Assembly: GCA_031963365.1 (NCBI GenBank)
Contig: JASSUF010000003.1
Span: forward strand, 1-41,089
Length of the DNA: 41,089 nucleotides
Reading direction: 5' to 3'
DNA from: JASSUD01 sp031963365
Lineage (GTDB): Bacteria > Pseudomonadota > Gammaproteobacteria > Burkholderiales > Burkholderiaceae
Shown here piece after piece: positions 18,691-27,298 of this stretch. Below the pieces are notes generated by a model. It made no database searches. It had not been told where the DNA came from and worked only from the letters and a program-made list of their open reading frames with translations. The translations under genes were made by a program, and so were the position numbers. Position 1 is the stretch's first letter, and every line of letters begins with the position of its first letter.

Positions 18691-19751
18691 TATTTCTCAT
18701 CAGAAATGGCCGTCTGGCTAACATCCTCTTCTGCCGTAAGAATATTCTCTTCTGTTGCTACGCTATCTACATGTGCACGAAGAGCAGCAACAATCAAATT
18801 TTGCAGATGCTCATGAGAGATAGAAACCCCCTTACTGAGACTTGCTACGACCTCTCCATTTAATTTGGATTTCACGCTGAAAATAGCATGCCCTGCTTTA
18901 TTTACGATAAGGGATGTGTCTCGGCGAGGCAGAGAGGCTTGCTTAGAACGGGAAAGTTGTTGTTTCACCCAAAGTTTTATAGATTGAGTAGGCGCACCTT
19001 CCACAAAAACGCGCTCAATAGCCTGGACTATAAGTTGTACTTGATAAGGAAATTCTTCTAGCAATTCTGCAGCTGTCTGTACGACTCGTCTTGTTACTTT
19101 ACTTGTATGTGATTCAAAAAGTGACTGTATTTCGTCAGGTAATTTGATGGCGGTTAAAACTTGCGTAACTCTAGCGCGACTACAACCTAATAGATCAGCG
19201 AGCGCAAGGTTATTTTTTGCTCGGTTAGCAGCAAGAAGACTTTGATACATCTTAGCCCGTTCCCATTCTGACAAACCTTTGCGGGTCTCAATACTGGTTG
19301 CAATAGTAATATGTGCTTCGCTATCGGTTTTATTTTCGACACTCGCCTCAAGCACTTCTAATCCAATTAAACGGGCCGCTCGTATCCTGCGATGCCCATC
19401 TAATAGCTCAAAATAACCTTCATTTTTTGATGCGCGGACTCGGATGGGCTCTTGCTGTCCAATTTTCTCTAGAGATATAGAAAGTTCTTTGATTTCTATA
19501 TCTGGGTAAGCAAGGCGTGGCTGATAGGGCGAATCTTGTATCCTTGATAAGGAGATAAGAACCTTTTCAGATACAGGAGAAAGATTCTCTTTCTGCTCTG
19601 CATAAGCTAAAGCCTCTTCTAACGATTTACTGCCTTGTGCATCAGGTGGACGGGAAACCTTTATATCAATTGCTTTAGAAGCAGTTCGTACTGATTCGGT
19701 CATCTTTTTAAAGCTTTCTTCCCGTTCTTGTATGCTTCGTAATTTACCCAT
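18690..19751 (-). CDS. parB: ParB-family centromere-binding protein
   Basis: This 353-residue protein has the ParB/Sulfiredoxin N-terminal nucleotide-binding domain (about 45-140) with SPYQPR and the ELLDGHRRIRAARLIGL box. A helix-turn-helix follows (NNLALADLLGCSRARVTQVL, about 168-190), then a C-terminal dimerisation-type region. ParB binds parS, spreads using CTP and stimulates ParA. The ATG lies inside the 3' end of parA, with an 8-base overlap, so translation is coupled. The usual ENxxR segment reads SIETRKG, a mild departure. The stop is immediately next to the third palindrome. Confidence 0.9.
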   Translation of the reverse strand: MGKLRSIQEREESFKKMTESVRTASKAIDIKVSRPPDAQGSKSLEEALAYAEQKENLSPVSEKVLISLSRIQDSPYQPRLAYPDIEIKELSISLEKIGQQEPIRVRASKNEGYFELLDGHRRIRAARLIGLEVLEASVENKTDSEAHITIATSIETRKGLSEWERAKMYQSLLAANRAKNNLALADLLGCSRARVTQVLTAIKLPDEIQSLFESHTSKVTRRVVQTAAELLEEFPYQVQLIVQAIERVFVEGAPTQSIKLWVKQQLSRSKQASLPRRDTSLIVNKAGHAIFSVKSKLNGEVVASLSKGVSISHEHLQNLIVAALRAHVDSVATEENILTAEEDVSQTAISDEK

Positions 19752-20829
19752 GCTTTCTTACTCCCATGCGTTCCAATAGCGCTTTTGCCACCGTAAAAAG
19801 ATCCTCTACAGCTTGGGCTGCGGGTTTAGCTAATACCAGCGGGATATTTTGATCGGGATTAGACAGCGTTTTAGGAAAATCTTCTGATTGTCGAATGGTG
19901 TATTGGATTAGATTTTTTTCATAATCACGCGCTAAAAGATCAATTTGCTTTCCAATACGCAGTTTGCGCGTGTCATAAAAATTAGGTAGCAAGATTAATT
20001 CAGGATTGCGGCTATATTGTTCGCGCATTTGATGCAGCATATCAGACAAAAAAGAAAGGCCTTTGCGCGAGAAATTATCTAGCGATACAGGAGAGATTAC
20101 ATAATCAGCAGCAAGTAAAGCACCCTCAATCATTAAACTTTTTTGCGGAGAAGCATCAAATACGATCAGATCGTATTGGCTGATATCTGTCTCTGGATCT
20201 TTACCTGATGCAGCAAATCTTACCCATTCTGCAATATTTCTTTTTCTGGCCCCTTGAGACAGTCTTTGGAGCATTAAATAAGAATTCAGCTCATCCAGAT
20301 TGACATCTGAAGGAATGATATGGGGGCCATTTTCACCAAATGGTTTTTTAATAACACTAGAGAGAGGAGGGCTTTTGATATCTTCTCTCACCAGATCAGC
20401 AAAGTTATATTTGATGATGTCATCAACAGGAAGCTCTAATTCAGCAATATCTTGCTCATCTCTATCGCTATCATATCCAAATGCCAGCGTGAGATTGCTT
20501 TGGAAATCTAAATCTATAAGCAGGGTTTTAAGTCCCATTAAACTAAATATGCATCCTAGATTGGATGAAATCGTTGTTTTCCCTACTCCCCCCTTGGGGG
20601 TGTATACGACAACGACCTTCTGCTGTGAAAGTTCTTTTTGCTTTTTATGATCATAGGACGCCAAGTCAAAAAGATCTTTTGGGCTGAAAAGTCGAACTCT
20701 ACTAGATCCTTTTTCAGTTGCTTCTAATTCAATTTCGGCTTCTTTTTCTAGGCGTCGAATATAAGGCTGCGACATATTCAGTAAGCGGGATGCGCTTTGA
20801 ATTTTATATACGGGGTTATTTTTTGGCAC
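19744..20829 (-). CDS. parA: ParA-family partition ATPase with N-terminal HTH
   Basis: This 361-residue protein is a type Ia ParA. It has an N-terminal helix-turn-helix (QSASRLLNMSQPYIRRLEKE) for operator binding, then the deviant Walker A YTPKGGVGKTT with signature K79 and K84. Walker B-like YDLIVFDASPQKS and a C-terminal helical region follow. ParA drives plasmid segregation with ParB and usually represses its own operon. The start is GTG at 20829; the nearby ATG (ATGAGCAAAACG) is out of frame. The 3' end overlaps parB by 8 bases. Confidence 0.9.
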   Translation of the reverse strand: MPKNNPVYKIQSASRLLNMSQPYIRRLEKEAEIELEATEKGSSRVRLFSPKDLFDLASYDHKKQKELSQQKVVVVYTPKGGVGKTTISSNLGCIFSLMGLKTLLIDLDFQSNLTLAFGYDSDRDEQDIAELELPVDDIIKYNFADLVREDIKSPPLSSVIKKPFGENGPHIIPSDVNLDELNSYLMLQRLSQGARKRNIAEWVRFAASGKDPETDISQYDLIVFDASPQKSLMIEGALLAADYVISPVSLDNFSRKGLSFLSDMLHQMREQYSRNPELILLPNFYDTRKLRIGKQIDLLARDYEKNLIQYTIRQSEDFPKTLSNPDQNIPLVLAKPAAQAVEDLFTVAKALLERMGVRKHG

Positions 20830-21184
20830 GTTTTGCTCATCTAAAGTAAGTGTTTTTATAAGAATAGTCTATATTTTTAACTGAAGCAATAAAAATATTA
20901 CATGAGAGCTAAAACCTTAACTTTGAATAAAATTCTTGATTTTTAGGAAAAAGTCTATCTTGCAAGGTATTTCCATATCTAGCATAGGCTAACTCTTTAG
21001 TTGCAGTGCTTACCAATGTCGGTATCGCTGCGCGCGTATAAAAGCCTGCTATTTAAATTTGCAAGTTAAAGACCAAATTTTTACCCGATTGTTTATCTAT
21101 TTTGAAATCTGATTTGCTTGCATCGATAGATTTTTTTGTATAGGTCGCCAGCAGTATGACTTTTTATTTTAGAGGGTAGCAGAC
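20830..21184. other. Intergenic region between divergent parA and ankyrin genes, with one iteron
   Basis: This ~355-base gap separates two divergent genes and should contain both promoters; AT-rich sequence near 20860-20900 is a candidate parA promoter and operator region. An iteron-family copy, CGGTATCGCTGCGCG, lies at 21020-21034, far from the main arrays. No small gene was recognised. Confidence 0.5.
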
Positions 21185-21946
21185 ATGAACCCGATATCTG
21201 GAAATGCTCCAACATTTTCCCCATTTAACGCGATGCTAGTTCCAAAGCAAGACACCATAGCCAATGCGCGCAAACGAGATAAGCAAAGCTCTAAGTATGG
21301 AGCAAAAACCATGCACAGTACCAAAGCACTGCTTCAGGCAGGAGAATTTGATGAAGTATTGAATATAGGAGAGGTATGTAACACTGCAACAGAAGACTAT
21401 ATGGAGGTATTCAAATTCTTTATCGCAAAGTACCCGAATCTGAAAGTAAAAAATATCCGAAGAAGCTTACGATGGGATAGTGCTTGTGGAAATAATAAGC
21501 TTGAGATAATTAGAATCTTGAAGAGATTGGGAGTGGATCTAAACCAACAAGATGATGAAGGATATTCCTTAATGCACCTTGCAGTTGCAGAGAGCTCCCT
21601 TGATATGGCCAAAGCGCTGTGCGCATACCATATAAAGATAGACCTGCAAAATCGTTGGGGGAGAGCTGCGCTGCACAATGCAATTGAATTAGAGAACTGC
21701 CACAATATAGCGGTATATTTGATCGCAAAAAGTAAAAACCTACATTTGCAAGATTCAAGCGGACAGACTTTTTTGCATATTGCAGCTAAGGACAATCACA
21801 TTGAAATCGCTAAACTTTTGATTAAACATGGCGCCAACCCGGATTGGCTAAATAATGGTTATGAGAGTGCGCTGGACATTGCGCTTGAAAAGGGCAGTGT
21901 CGAGATGATTTCGCTGTTGAAAGCCCATATGAATATGGCTCTGTAA
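21185..21946 (+). CDS. Ankyrin-repeat protein (candidate host-interaction effector)
   Basis: This 253-residue protein has about four to five ankyrin repeats in its C-terminal two thirds. They are marked by DEGYSLMHLAVAESSLDMAK, GRAALHNAIELENC and GQTFLHIAAKDNHIEIAKLL followed by KHGANPDWLNNGYESALDIA. The first ~60 residues are polar with no signal peptide. Ankyrin repeats bind other proteins, and in intracellular bacteria many such proteins act in host cells; that role is inferred from context. The ATG at 21185 follows AGAGGG. It stands alone and is separated by ~150 bases from the next gene. Confidence 0.85.
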   Translation: MNPISGNAPTFSPFNAMLVPKQDTIANARKRDKQSSKYGAKTMHSTKALLQAGEFDEVLNIGEVCNTATEDYMEVFKFFIAKYPNLKVKNIRRSLRWDSACGNNKLEIIRILKRLGVDLNQQDDEGYSLMHLAVAESSLDMAKALCAYHIKIDLQNRWGRAALHNAIELENCHNIAVYLIAKSKNLHLQDSSGQTFLHIAAKDNHIEIAKLLIKHGANPDWLNNGYESALDIALEKGSVEMISLLKAHMNMAL

Positions 21947-22093
21947 GATGACACGCAACGTTTTATCTATTTAAATGCAATAACTGCTACCGTGATTATC
22001 TAGATGCTGTCAAATGAAATATTAAACAGCAAACTTTTCTAAACCACGTTAGGTCATTTTTTTAATATCTACTCCTTGCTTAGGAAGGAAATC

Positions 22094-23653
22094 ATGATAC
22101 ATGGCGTGGGCTTGGTACAAACAAAAAGCATGGGGTTTTTAGTGACCCCCTGCCTGGTAAAGGAGGTAGATTTTTCAACAGAAGCGAAAAATCTATATAA
22201 AAGAAAATTATTAAACAAAGTTACGGCATTTACATCGAATAATTTGAACGGTATTTTTAGTGAAAAACAGTTGGTTGCAGGGGAGAAATTAATATCACAT
22301 GGCCATCTTGGAGCAGGAGCAATCAGGTATTTACAGTATAGCTGTGAGAAAAATGAATTCAGTGAAAGGAAAAAAGTCCTGGATGCGCTTTTTACTATTG
22401 GAGCACAACATATTTTTCTGAAAGGCTGCTATAAAAATATAAATTCAAATACTATTTTTTTATCAGAAAAGCATAGTAAAAATATACCAGAAATTCATTT
22501 TAATTTGTCAGGAAAATATCTTGAAAGCACCCAGAAAATCGATATGGATGTGACTAAATGGTATTATAAAAATATCAAAAAAGGCCAGCCTGATAAAACA
22601 GGTAGAATTTTTAAAGATATGGTCAAAGTGATGGATGCTTTTGGTGCAAATGCGAGTGGAGGAGTCTATAGCGCTGGCCAAGTATTAAATCCGTATCAGG
22701 ATGAAATTTTACGAGCTATAGACCCTGTTTTTATTTATTTTTATTTGACTCCTGGTGTTGAAATACATGCCTATAACATCGAATCATTACACGCATTTTT
22801 TTATAAAAATAAAGGGATAGAAGTCGTTTTGATAGGCGATGACATAACCGATATTGAAACCTATCTTTGTCAAGGAGAACTCCCACAGAAACTATATCAG
22901 TTAGATTGTCGTGAAGCGCTATTCCATCATATGGATTCGGCGCCCATTTTTAATTTTGAACATGCTGGACATATTGATGGAGAAGAGCTGGTTTTTTGTG
23001 GTGACCCAAAATTTGGCACCATCAGACATTTAAAACAGCCCTCTGTATTAATGAATATGGAGGGAAATCTCACCACTTCGCTAGCTTCTGAAAAGAAAAT
23101 TCTAGATGCATTACTTGCGATGAAGGCGCAACATGTTTTTGTGGAAGGTTTTTTAGGTAATATAAGTGGGAAGAATTTAAATAAAAAAGAGTTTCAATAT
23201 ATTCAATTTTTACAAGAAGCATTTAAAAAATATACGGTGGGTAAAAAATTAAATGCCGTGCAAACTAAAATTTTAAGTGAGCAAAAAGTAGAAATAGTAT
23301 ATTATTATTTAGCACCCCTGCTTTTGGGGAAGGATATACATTTATATGCCACTACTACTCTAGAGCAAGTCAAAAAAGAAGAATTATATTTTTCAGGTCA
23401 TTCGATGGTAAAACAAAATTATGCAGTGCTGAATAAAAAAAATACATGTGCATTAATAGCGGCGCGGGAAAAATGCACGGTCCTAAAATTGGGGTTATTT
23501 TTCCGTGAACACCCAGGAGAACATGTTGCCTTAATATTCAATCAAGAAAGCAATCTTCGACTTTTTTGTAATACAAATTTATTTGGGAAATTTATCCCAA
23601 GATATTTTGAGCTCTCTACTGCAAAGGGGGTAGAGCCGAGTTTAATTGCATAA
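22094..23653 (+). CDS. Unknown protein built from an internal duplication, 3' end altered by an insertion
   Basis: No family is recognised. The ATG at 22094 is preferred over the TTG at 22076 because AGGAAGGAA lies just before it; the product is 519 residues. Two halves repeat each other: RKKVLDALFTIGAQHIFLKG (near ORF residue 95) matches EKKILDALLAMKAQHVFVEG (near 336). FIYFYLTPGVEIHAY (near 219) matches IVYYYLAPLLLGKDIHLY (near 406). The fold is probably alpha/beta with no membrane segments. The last codons (AKGVEPSLIA) overlap the IS5-family fragment on the other strand, so the original C-terminus may have been lost. Confidence 0.75.
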   Translation: MIHGVGLVQTKSMGFLVTPCLVKEVDFSTEAKNLYKRKLLNKVTAFTSNNLNGIFSEKQLVAGEKLISHGHLGAGAIRYLQYSCEKNEFSERKKVLDALFTIGAQHIFLKGCYKNINSNTIFLSEKHSKNIPEIHFNLSGKYLESTQKIDMDVTKWYYKNIKKGQPDKTGRIFKDMVKVMDAFGANASGGVYSAGQVLNPYQDEILRAIDPVFIYFYLTPGVEIHAYNIESLHAFFYKNKGIEVVLIGDDITDIETYLCQGELPQKLYQLDCREALFHHMDSAPIFNFEHAGHIDGEELVFCGDPKFGTIRHLKQPSVLMNMEGNLTTSLASEKKILDALLAMKAQHVFVEGFLGNISGKNLNKKEFQYIQFLQEAFKKYTVGKKLNAVQTKILSEQKVEIVYYYLAPLLLGKDIHLYATTTLEQVKKEELYFSGHSMVKQNYAVLNKKNTCALIAAREKCTVLKLGLFFREHPGEHVALIFNQESNLRLFCNTNLFGKFIPRYFELSTAKGVEPSLIA

Positions 23654-24005
23654 TAATAGCACGCGCCGTTTTGACCCATTGCACCACTGATGTTTCAGCA
23701 AGTAACTCTTCCACACCCGCTTCACCAAGCCGTTTACGCCAACGTGTCAGGCTAGATGGGTCAATAGGAAGCTCCGTTTGGAGGTAGGTTTCTCCGGTAA
23801 AGAATTGCTGGTACGGGTTCTCTATCCAACCCAACACCACTTCTTCGTCAGACAGATTGAAGGCGTATTGCAGATACAGCAAGCCTGCTATGAGCCGCGG
23901 CGAAGTGGCTGGTCGGCCTCGGCTTGAGGTAAAGCTCTTACTCATCAAGGCACTGAGCCGATCCCCATTGATTAAACCCGCCAGCCGCACCAACGGATGC
24001 TTCAT
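23616..24005 (-). pseudogene. IS5-family transposase, N-terminal fragment (left copy)
   Basis: The frame begins MKHPLVRLAGLINGD and carries the N-terminal transposase domain (GRPATSPRLIAGLLYLQYAF, then NPYQQFFTGE and SLTRWRKRLGEAGVEELL). After LLAET the sequence leaves the family and ends within ~25 codons, so the DDE catalytic part is absent. It is nearly identical, in inverted orientation, to the fragment at 25038. The 3' end overlaps the gene ending at 23653. Confidence 0.8.
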
Positions 24006-24138
24006 ATTGATCTGTTCATCTAAGGGCTGCCGGAATAGATCTCCTGTGCGCTCCGATGCCTTCGGACCTATTTATAATTTAGTATTCCAAATTTGGCATT
24101 GGTTATCTAGAATAGTTTGTGATACAGTGAATACATGC
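23689..24138 (-). repeat. Left arm of a ~450-bp inverted repeat (IS5 fragment plus TA promoter)
   Basis: This arm is the near-exact reverse complement of about 24903-25351. It contains the transposase 5' half and ~130 bases upstream, including the GTGATACAGTGAATACATGCA element that precedes the toxin-antitoxin genes in the right arm. The arms enclose a ~760-bp loop with the RelE-type pair, so the region can form a very large stem or invert by recombination. Confidence 0.8.
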
Positions 24139-24166
24139 ACTGGATCACAAGACGCCGCTGCAAGCG

Positions 24167-24313
24167 ATGAAAACACAAGATGGCATGGAAATGGTCAAAG
24201 CACTCCTAGCACCACTGGAGCGCCAGCTAAAGAATATGCATCCACCCGCAGATGTTTCCATCATTGATGACCTGCGCGCATCACTGCGCTTGGAAAAACA
24301 TTTGTTGTCATAA
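24167..24313 (+). CDS. Short unknown ORF, probably a gene fragment
   Basis: A 48-residue frame starts at ATG 24167 (MKTQDGMEMVKALLAPLERQ) and stops at 24311. The frame is open upstream only to 24131, giving LDHKTPLQA. It has helical, protein-like composition and its codons look used, but no ribosome site is evident and no family is recognised. It may be the tail of a gene cut by the inverted-repeat rearrangement. Confidence 0.3.
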   Translation: MKTQDGMEMVKALLAPLERQLKNMHPPADVSIIDDLRASLRLEKHLLS

Positions 24314-24405
24314 TTGTAAGGTTGATGATAAAAATATCAGGAGCAATAGAATAATTTTGGATGCAACTATGCGCGCCACAGCATTAACCAGCGCGCTCCA
24401 TTTCT

Positions 24406-24672
24406 CTATTGATAAATTTCACGGCGATTCCCTAACTGCACCACAAGGATTCGCAAAGTATTGTCCTGAATGTCACAAATTACTCGACAGTCCCCTATTC
24501 TGTAGCGCCAGAAACTCCCAAATGGACCAGTCAATGCTTTGCCAGTGCTACGCGGGTTTTCCAGTGCAGAAATACGCTCATCCAGGTAATCGACAATGCG
24601 CCGCGCCGTAGGCTTGTCAAGTTTGCGAAGCTGTTTTTTGGCCGTATCGGTGTAATCAATCTTCCAGGCCAA
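24406..24672 (-). CDS. relE: RelE/ParE-family toxin
   Basis: This 88-residue protein is a typical RelE-superfamily toxin: MAWKIDYTDTAKKQLRKLDK at the N-terminus, KALTGPFGSFWRYRIGDCRV in the middle and TLRILVVQLGNRREIY at the end. The conserved Arg residues in RYRIGDCRVI and the terminal RREIY are family features of the mRNA-cleaving RelE branch. It overlaps the upstream antitoxin gene by 17 bases, the usual type II arrangement. The toxin would act when the labile antitoxin is lost, stabilising the plasmid. Confidence 0.9.
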   Translation of the reverse strand: MAWKIDYTDTAKKQLRKLDKPTARRIVDYLDERISALENPRSTGKALTGPFGSFWRYRIGDCRVICDIQDNTLRILVVQLGNRREIYQ

Positions 24673-24883
24673 GGTCTTTCCTTATATCTGCAGCAGAATA
24701 AATAGGTTCTTGCCCCTTGCGCGCACGCTCAAGCACGGCAGCAGATAAATATCCATCCTCCATATCTTCAAGACCCCGCTCGATAATTTCGCGTAGATAG
24801 TAAGCTTTAGTGCGTCCTGTATACGAAACAAGGGAATTAAGCCGTTTTTCGGTTGCTTGAGCTAGGCGGATTGAAGTAGCCAT
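24656..24883 (-). CDS. RelB/RHH-type antitoxin
   Basis: This 75-residue protein has an N-terminal ribbon-helix-helix pattern (MATSIRLAQATEKRLNSLVS, then RTKAYYLREIIERGLEDMED) for operator binding. Its C-terminal arm (YSAADIRKDLGLED) should wrap the toxin. The start at 24883 is set by GAGGAGT 5 bases upstream; the frame is open further upstream into the inverted repeat, but that part is antisense to the transposase fragment and is not coding. It overlaps the toxin gene, forming one operon. Confidence 0.88.
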   Translation of the reverse strand: MATSIRLAQATEKRLNSLVSYTGRTKAYYLREIIERGLEDMEDGYLSAAVLERARKGQEPIYSAADIRKDLGLED

Positions 24884-24935
24884 GTAATACTCCTCAAAAT
24901 GAATGCATGTATTCACTGTATCACAAACTATTCTA
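24884..24935 (-). promoter_or_regulatory. Toxin-antitoxin promoter/operator region
   Basis: The ribosome site GAGGAGT lies at about 24889-24895. Just upstream is the imperfect palindrome TGAATGCATGTATTCA (about 24900-24915), followed by TGTATCACA, at the position of an RHH antitoxin operator. Most of this element is duplicated at about 24110-24138 in the left arm, where it no longer drives the pair. Confidence 0.5.
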
Positions 24936-25351
24936 GATAACCAATGCCAAATTTGGAATACTAAATTATAAATGGGTCCGAAGGCATCGGAGCGCACAGG
25001 AGATCTATTCCGGCAGCCCTTAGATGAACAGATCAATATGAAGCATCCGTTGGTGCGGCTGGCGGGTTTAATCAATGGGGATTGGCTCAGTGCCTTGATG
25101 AGTAAGAGCTTTACCTCAAGCCGAGGCCGACCAGCCACTTCGCCGCGGCTCATAGCAGGCTTTCTGTATCTGCAATACGCCTTCAATCTGTCTGACGAAG
25201 AAGTGATGTTGGGTTGGATAGAGAACCCGTGCCAGCAATTCTTTACCGGAGAAACCTACCTCCAAACGGAGCTTCCTATTGACCCATCTAGCCTGACACG
25301 TTGGCGTAAACGGCTTGGTGAAGCGGGTGTGGAAGAAGTTACTTGCTGAAA
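24903..25351 (+). repeat. Right arm of the ~450-bp inverted repeat
   Basis: This arm is the reverse complement of 23689-24138 with only scattered differences, for example CCCATT against CCTATT. It carries the toxin-antitoxin upstream region and the 5' half of an IS5-family transposase gene. Similarity stops near the shared word GCTGAAAC. Confidence 0.8.
25038..25349 (+). pseudogene. IS5-family transposase, N-terminal fragment (right copy, frameshifted)
   Basis: It begins MKHPLVRLAGLINGDWLSAL and follows the left copy to GEAGVEE, where one extra A (GGAAGAAGTT against GGAAGAGTT) shifts the frame to VTC and a stop. The correct frame continues in the next entry. It is therefore an inactive transposase. 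Confidence 0.8.
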
Positions 25352-25782
25352 CTATGGAAGCAGCTAAACGGGGTGAAGTGGTGAAAGCGTCGAGCATGAA
25401 GCGCGTGATCGTTGACACCACGGTGATGGAAAAAGCAATAACGTATCTGACCGATTCCAGATTGCTAGAACGTAGCCGAACTCATCTGGTAAAAGCGGCA
25501 ACAGAACATGGATTAACGTTGCGGCAAAACTACAACCGATTGGCCCCTCGCCTGTCCATCCAACTTAATCAATTGCAATTTGAAGTGTTAGAGCTTGATA
25601 CGGAAGATGCAAAGCAAGCAGCAGAAATACGGGCTTATTTAGCGATACAAGGAACACCTATTGGCCCCTATGATGTATTGATTGCAGGGCAAGCAAGAGC
25701 GCGCAATTTGACGCTTATTACACATAACGTGCGGGAATTTACGCGTGTACCAAAATTAAACGTTGAAGATTGGGAACAATAG
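25315..25782 (+). pseudogene. Chimera: transposase middle fused in frame to VapC PIN-domain C-terminus
   Basis: The first ~80 codons (KKLLAETMEAAKRGEVVKAS, RVIVDTTVMEKAI, TLRQNYNRLAPR) are the frame-corrected continuation of the IS5-family transposase. From about 25560 the sequence becomes QFEVLELDTEDAKQAAEIRA, then GTPIGPYDVLIAGQA and HNVREFTRVPKLNVEDWEQ. This is the C-terminal half of a VapC toxin, a PIN-domain RNase, including the conserved acidic Asp in GPYD. The VapC N-terminal Asp residues and a vapB partner are absent, so no active toxin is expected. The frame opens at TTG 25315 with no good ribosome site. Confidence 0.8.
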
Positions 25783-25865
25783 TTTACAAATTGATCTGCA
25801 AGAACCAAGGCAGGCTTGACGCATTGCACGACAATTCGCTCTCGCATTACCCTGTCTCTTGATCA

Positions 25866-26387
25866 CAAATCAGCGAGCCAATTGCTGCCGAGTTTGCCAT
25901 CGGCTTTCATATCACGCTGATCCGCAAACTATGCGCTTTATCTCAATACAACCGGACGCGCAAAGCTATCTTCGAGTTCGACAAACTGACTCGCAGTATT
26001 TACACCTTACGTTATCTGCTTGAGCCTCAGTTGCAGCGCGATGTGCATCGTTCACAGAACCGTATCGAGGCTTATCATCAATTGCGATCGTTTATTACCC
26101 AAGTCAGCGGCAAAAAGCAGCTGATCGGCCGAAGCAATCTGAATATAGCAATCAGTAACCAGTGCGGTAGGCTAATTGCGAATGTGGTGATTGCCTACAA
26201 TTCAATCATGTTGTCGATGCTGCTCGACAAACACAAAGCTGTCGACGATGAGAAGGTAATTGCCTTACTTCAGAAAATCTCTCCTGTTGCTTGGCAACAT
26301 ATTCATTTTCTGGGGCATTATTCCTTTCGGAACCACTACAATCCCATTGATCTTGATGCAATGTTGGACAGCATCATATTGGAGTAA
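25866..26387 (+). pseudogene. tnpA: Tn3-family transposase TnpA, C-terminal fragment
   Basis: The frame is open from a stop near 25863 to 26387. It carries the conserved Tn3 TnpA C-terminus: RDVHRSQNRIEAYHQLRSFI, GKKQLIGRSNLNIAISNQC, RLIANVVIAYNS and SPVAWQHIHFLGHYSFRNHY. An intact TnpA is ~1000 residues; only the last ~170 remain, with no start and without the first catalytic Asp residues. It overlaps the HEAT gene end by 14 bases, so the element landed at or trimmed that gene. Confidence 0.85.
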
Positions 26388-26931
26388 TCGAGAATTTAAT
26401 AGGCCTGGGAACATTTCGAGGGTTTGGCCTTACAACCCCAATATGTCGCGAAACGGGTGGCAATGCCGCAAAAAAGCTTTCGTCCGATAATACAGCGCGT
26501 TCCAAAGCCGAAATGGCGTCTTCAGATAATACTTCCTGCTGGCCTAATGCCTCAATAACCCTATACCTAACCTGCGTATTTTTATCCAATAATGCTGTGA
26601 TTAATTCCTGAACTATATAATTTGGTAAAGTTTTATGCCCGGATAATGCGTGGGCCGCCGCAGCTTTAACCTGGCTATTATTATCCTGTAGCGCCGTGTT
26701 CAAAGCTTGGATTGCAGCGTCAGGCAGTTTTTTCTGTTCGCTTAATATCTGGGCGGCCTCAGACCTAATGAGCTCATTTTTATCTTGCAAGATTGTAATG
26801 AGGGTCAAAATAAGGGCATCAGGTAATGTTTTATATTTATCTAATGCTAATACTCTGACTGCCATCAACCTAAGAGATTCATCCGTGTTTGCTAGTATTT
26901 TGATAAAAATCTGAACGCTTTCTATTTCCAC
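26374..26931 (-). CDS. HEAT-repeat protein
   Basis: This 185-residue protein is made of four to five HEAT or PBS-lyase-like helical repeats of ~31-32 residues: LPDALILTLITILQDKNELI, LPDAAIQALNTALQDNNSQV, LPNYIVQELITALLDKNTQV, then LSEDAISALERAVLSDE. Such solenoids bind proteins; the partner is unknown. The start is GTG at 26931 with AAGGAA upstream. The last ~28 residues (PVSRHIGVVRPNPRN) leave the repeat pattern and overlap the Tn3 remnant, so the 3' end was probably replaced by element sequence. A soluble location is expected. Confidence 0.78.
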   Translation of the reverse strand: MEIESVQIFIKILANTDESLRLMAVRVLALDKYKTLPDALILTLITILQDKNELIRSEAAQILSEQKKLPDAAIQALNTALQDNNSQVKAAAAHALSGHKTLPNYIVQELITALLDKNTQVRYRVIEALGQQEVLSEDAISALERAVLSDESFFAALPPVSRHIGVVRPNPRNVPRPIKFSITPI

Positions 26932-27156
26932 TATTTATATTCCTTCAAATATAAGATTGAATTTTTATAGATATACTTTTGCCCTAAAACTCGCTCATAC
27001 GCTTTTTTACAGCGCGCACTTCGCGGTCTTATCCATGTAGTTTCGTTACTATCAATTAAGTAATTTTTTACTTGAAAGAATATGCATAACGATGCGGATC
27101 ATCGGTCTTTATGCTAGCAATGTACACTAATTTTTATGAAATCAATACGCAATAAT

Positions 27157-27284
27157 TAAAAAGTCTGCCTGTGATAGACTAAAATTAAAAATCAGGCTTT
27201 TTAGAAAAAATCAGTTATTTTACCTATGCAAAAGCATGGTCTTTAATTTAAAAAAAAGCTAGGATGCTTTTTTTTAAATTAAAG
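27157..27284 (+). terminator. Two hairpins in the leader of the FFED-repeat gene
   Basis: A perfect 19-bp stem with a 6-base loop occupies 27241-27259 and 27266-27284, ending 14 bases before the ATG at 27299. The outer part of the stem abuts the ribosome site AGAGGAAA. A weaker hairpin with CCTG/CAGG and a T-run lies at about 27157-27204. They may terminate upstream transcription or control translation. No gene is seen elsewhere in 26932-27298. Confidence 0.65.
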
Positions 27285-27298
27285 AGGAAATTTGTATT

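Noticed and set aside
24884..25186. Upstream extension of the antitoxin frame to a 176-residue protein
   Set aside because: The extension is antisense to the transposase fragment and lies in the inverted repeat; the ATG at 24883 has the ribosome site.
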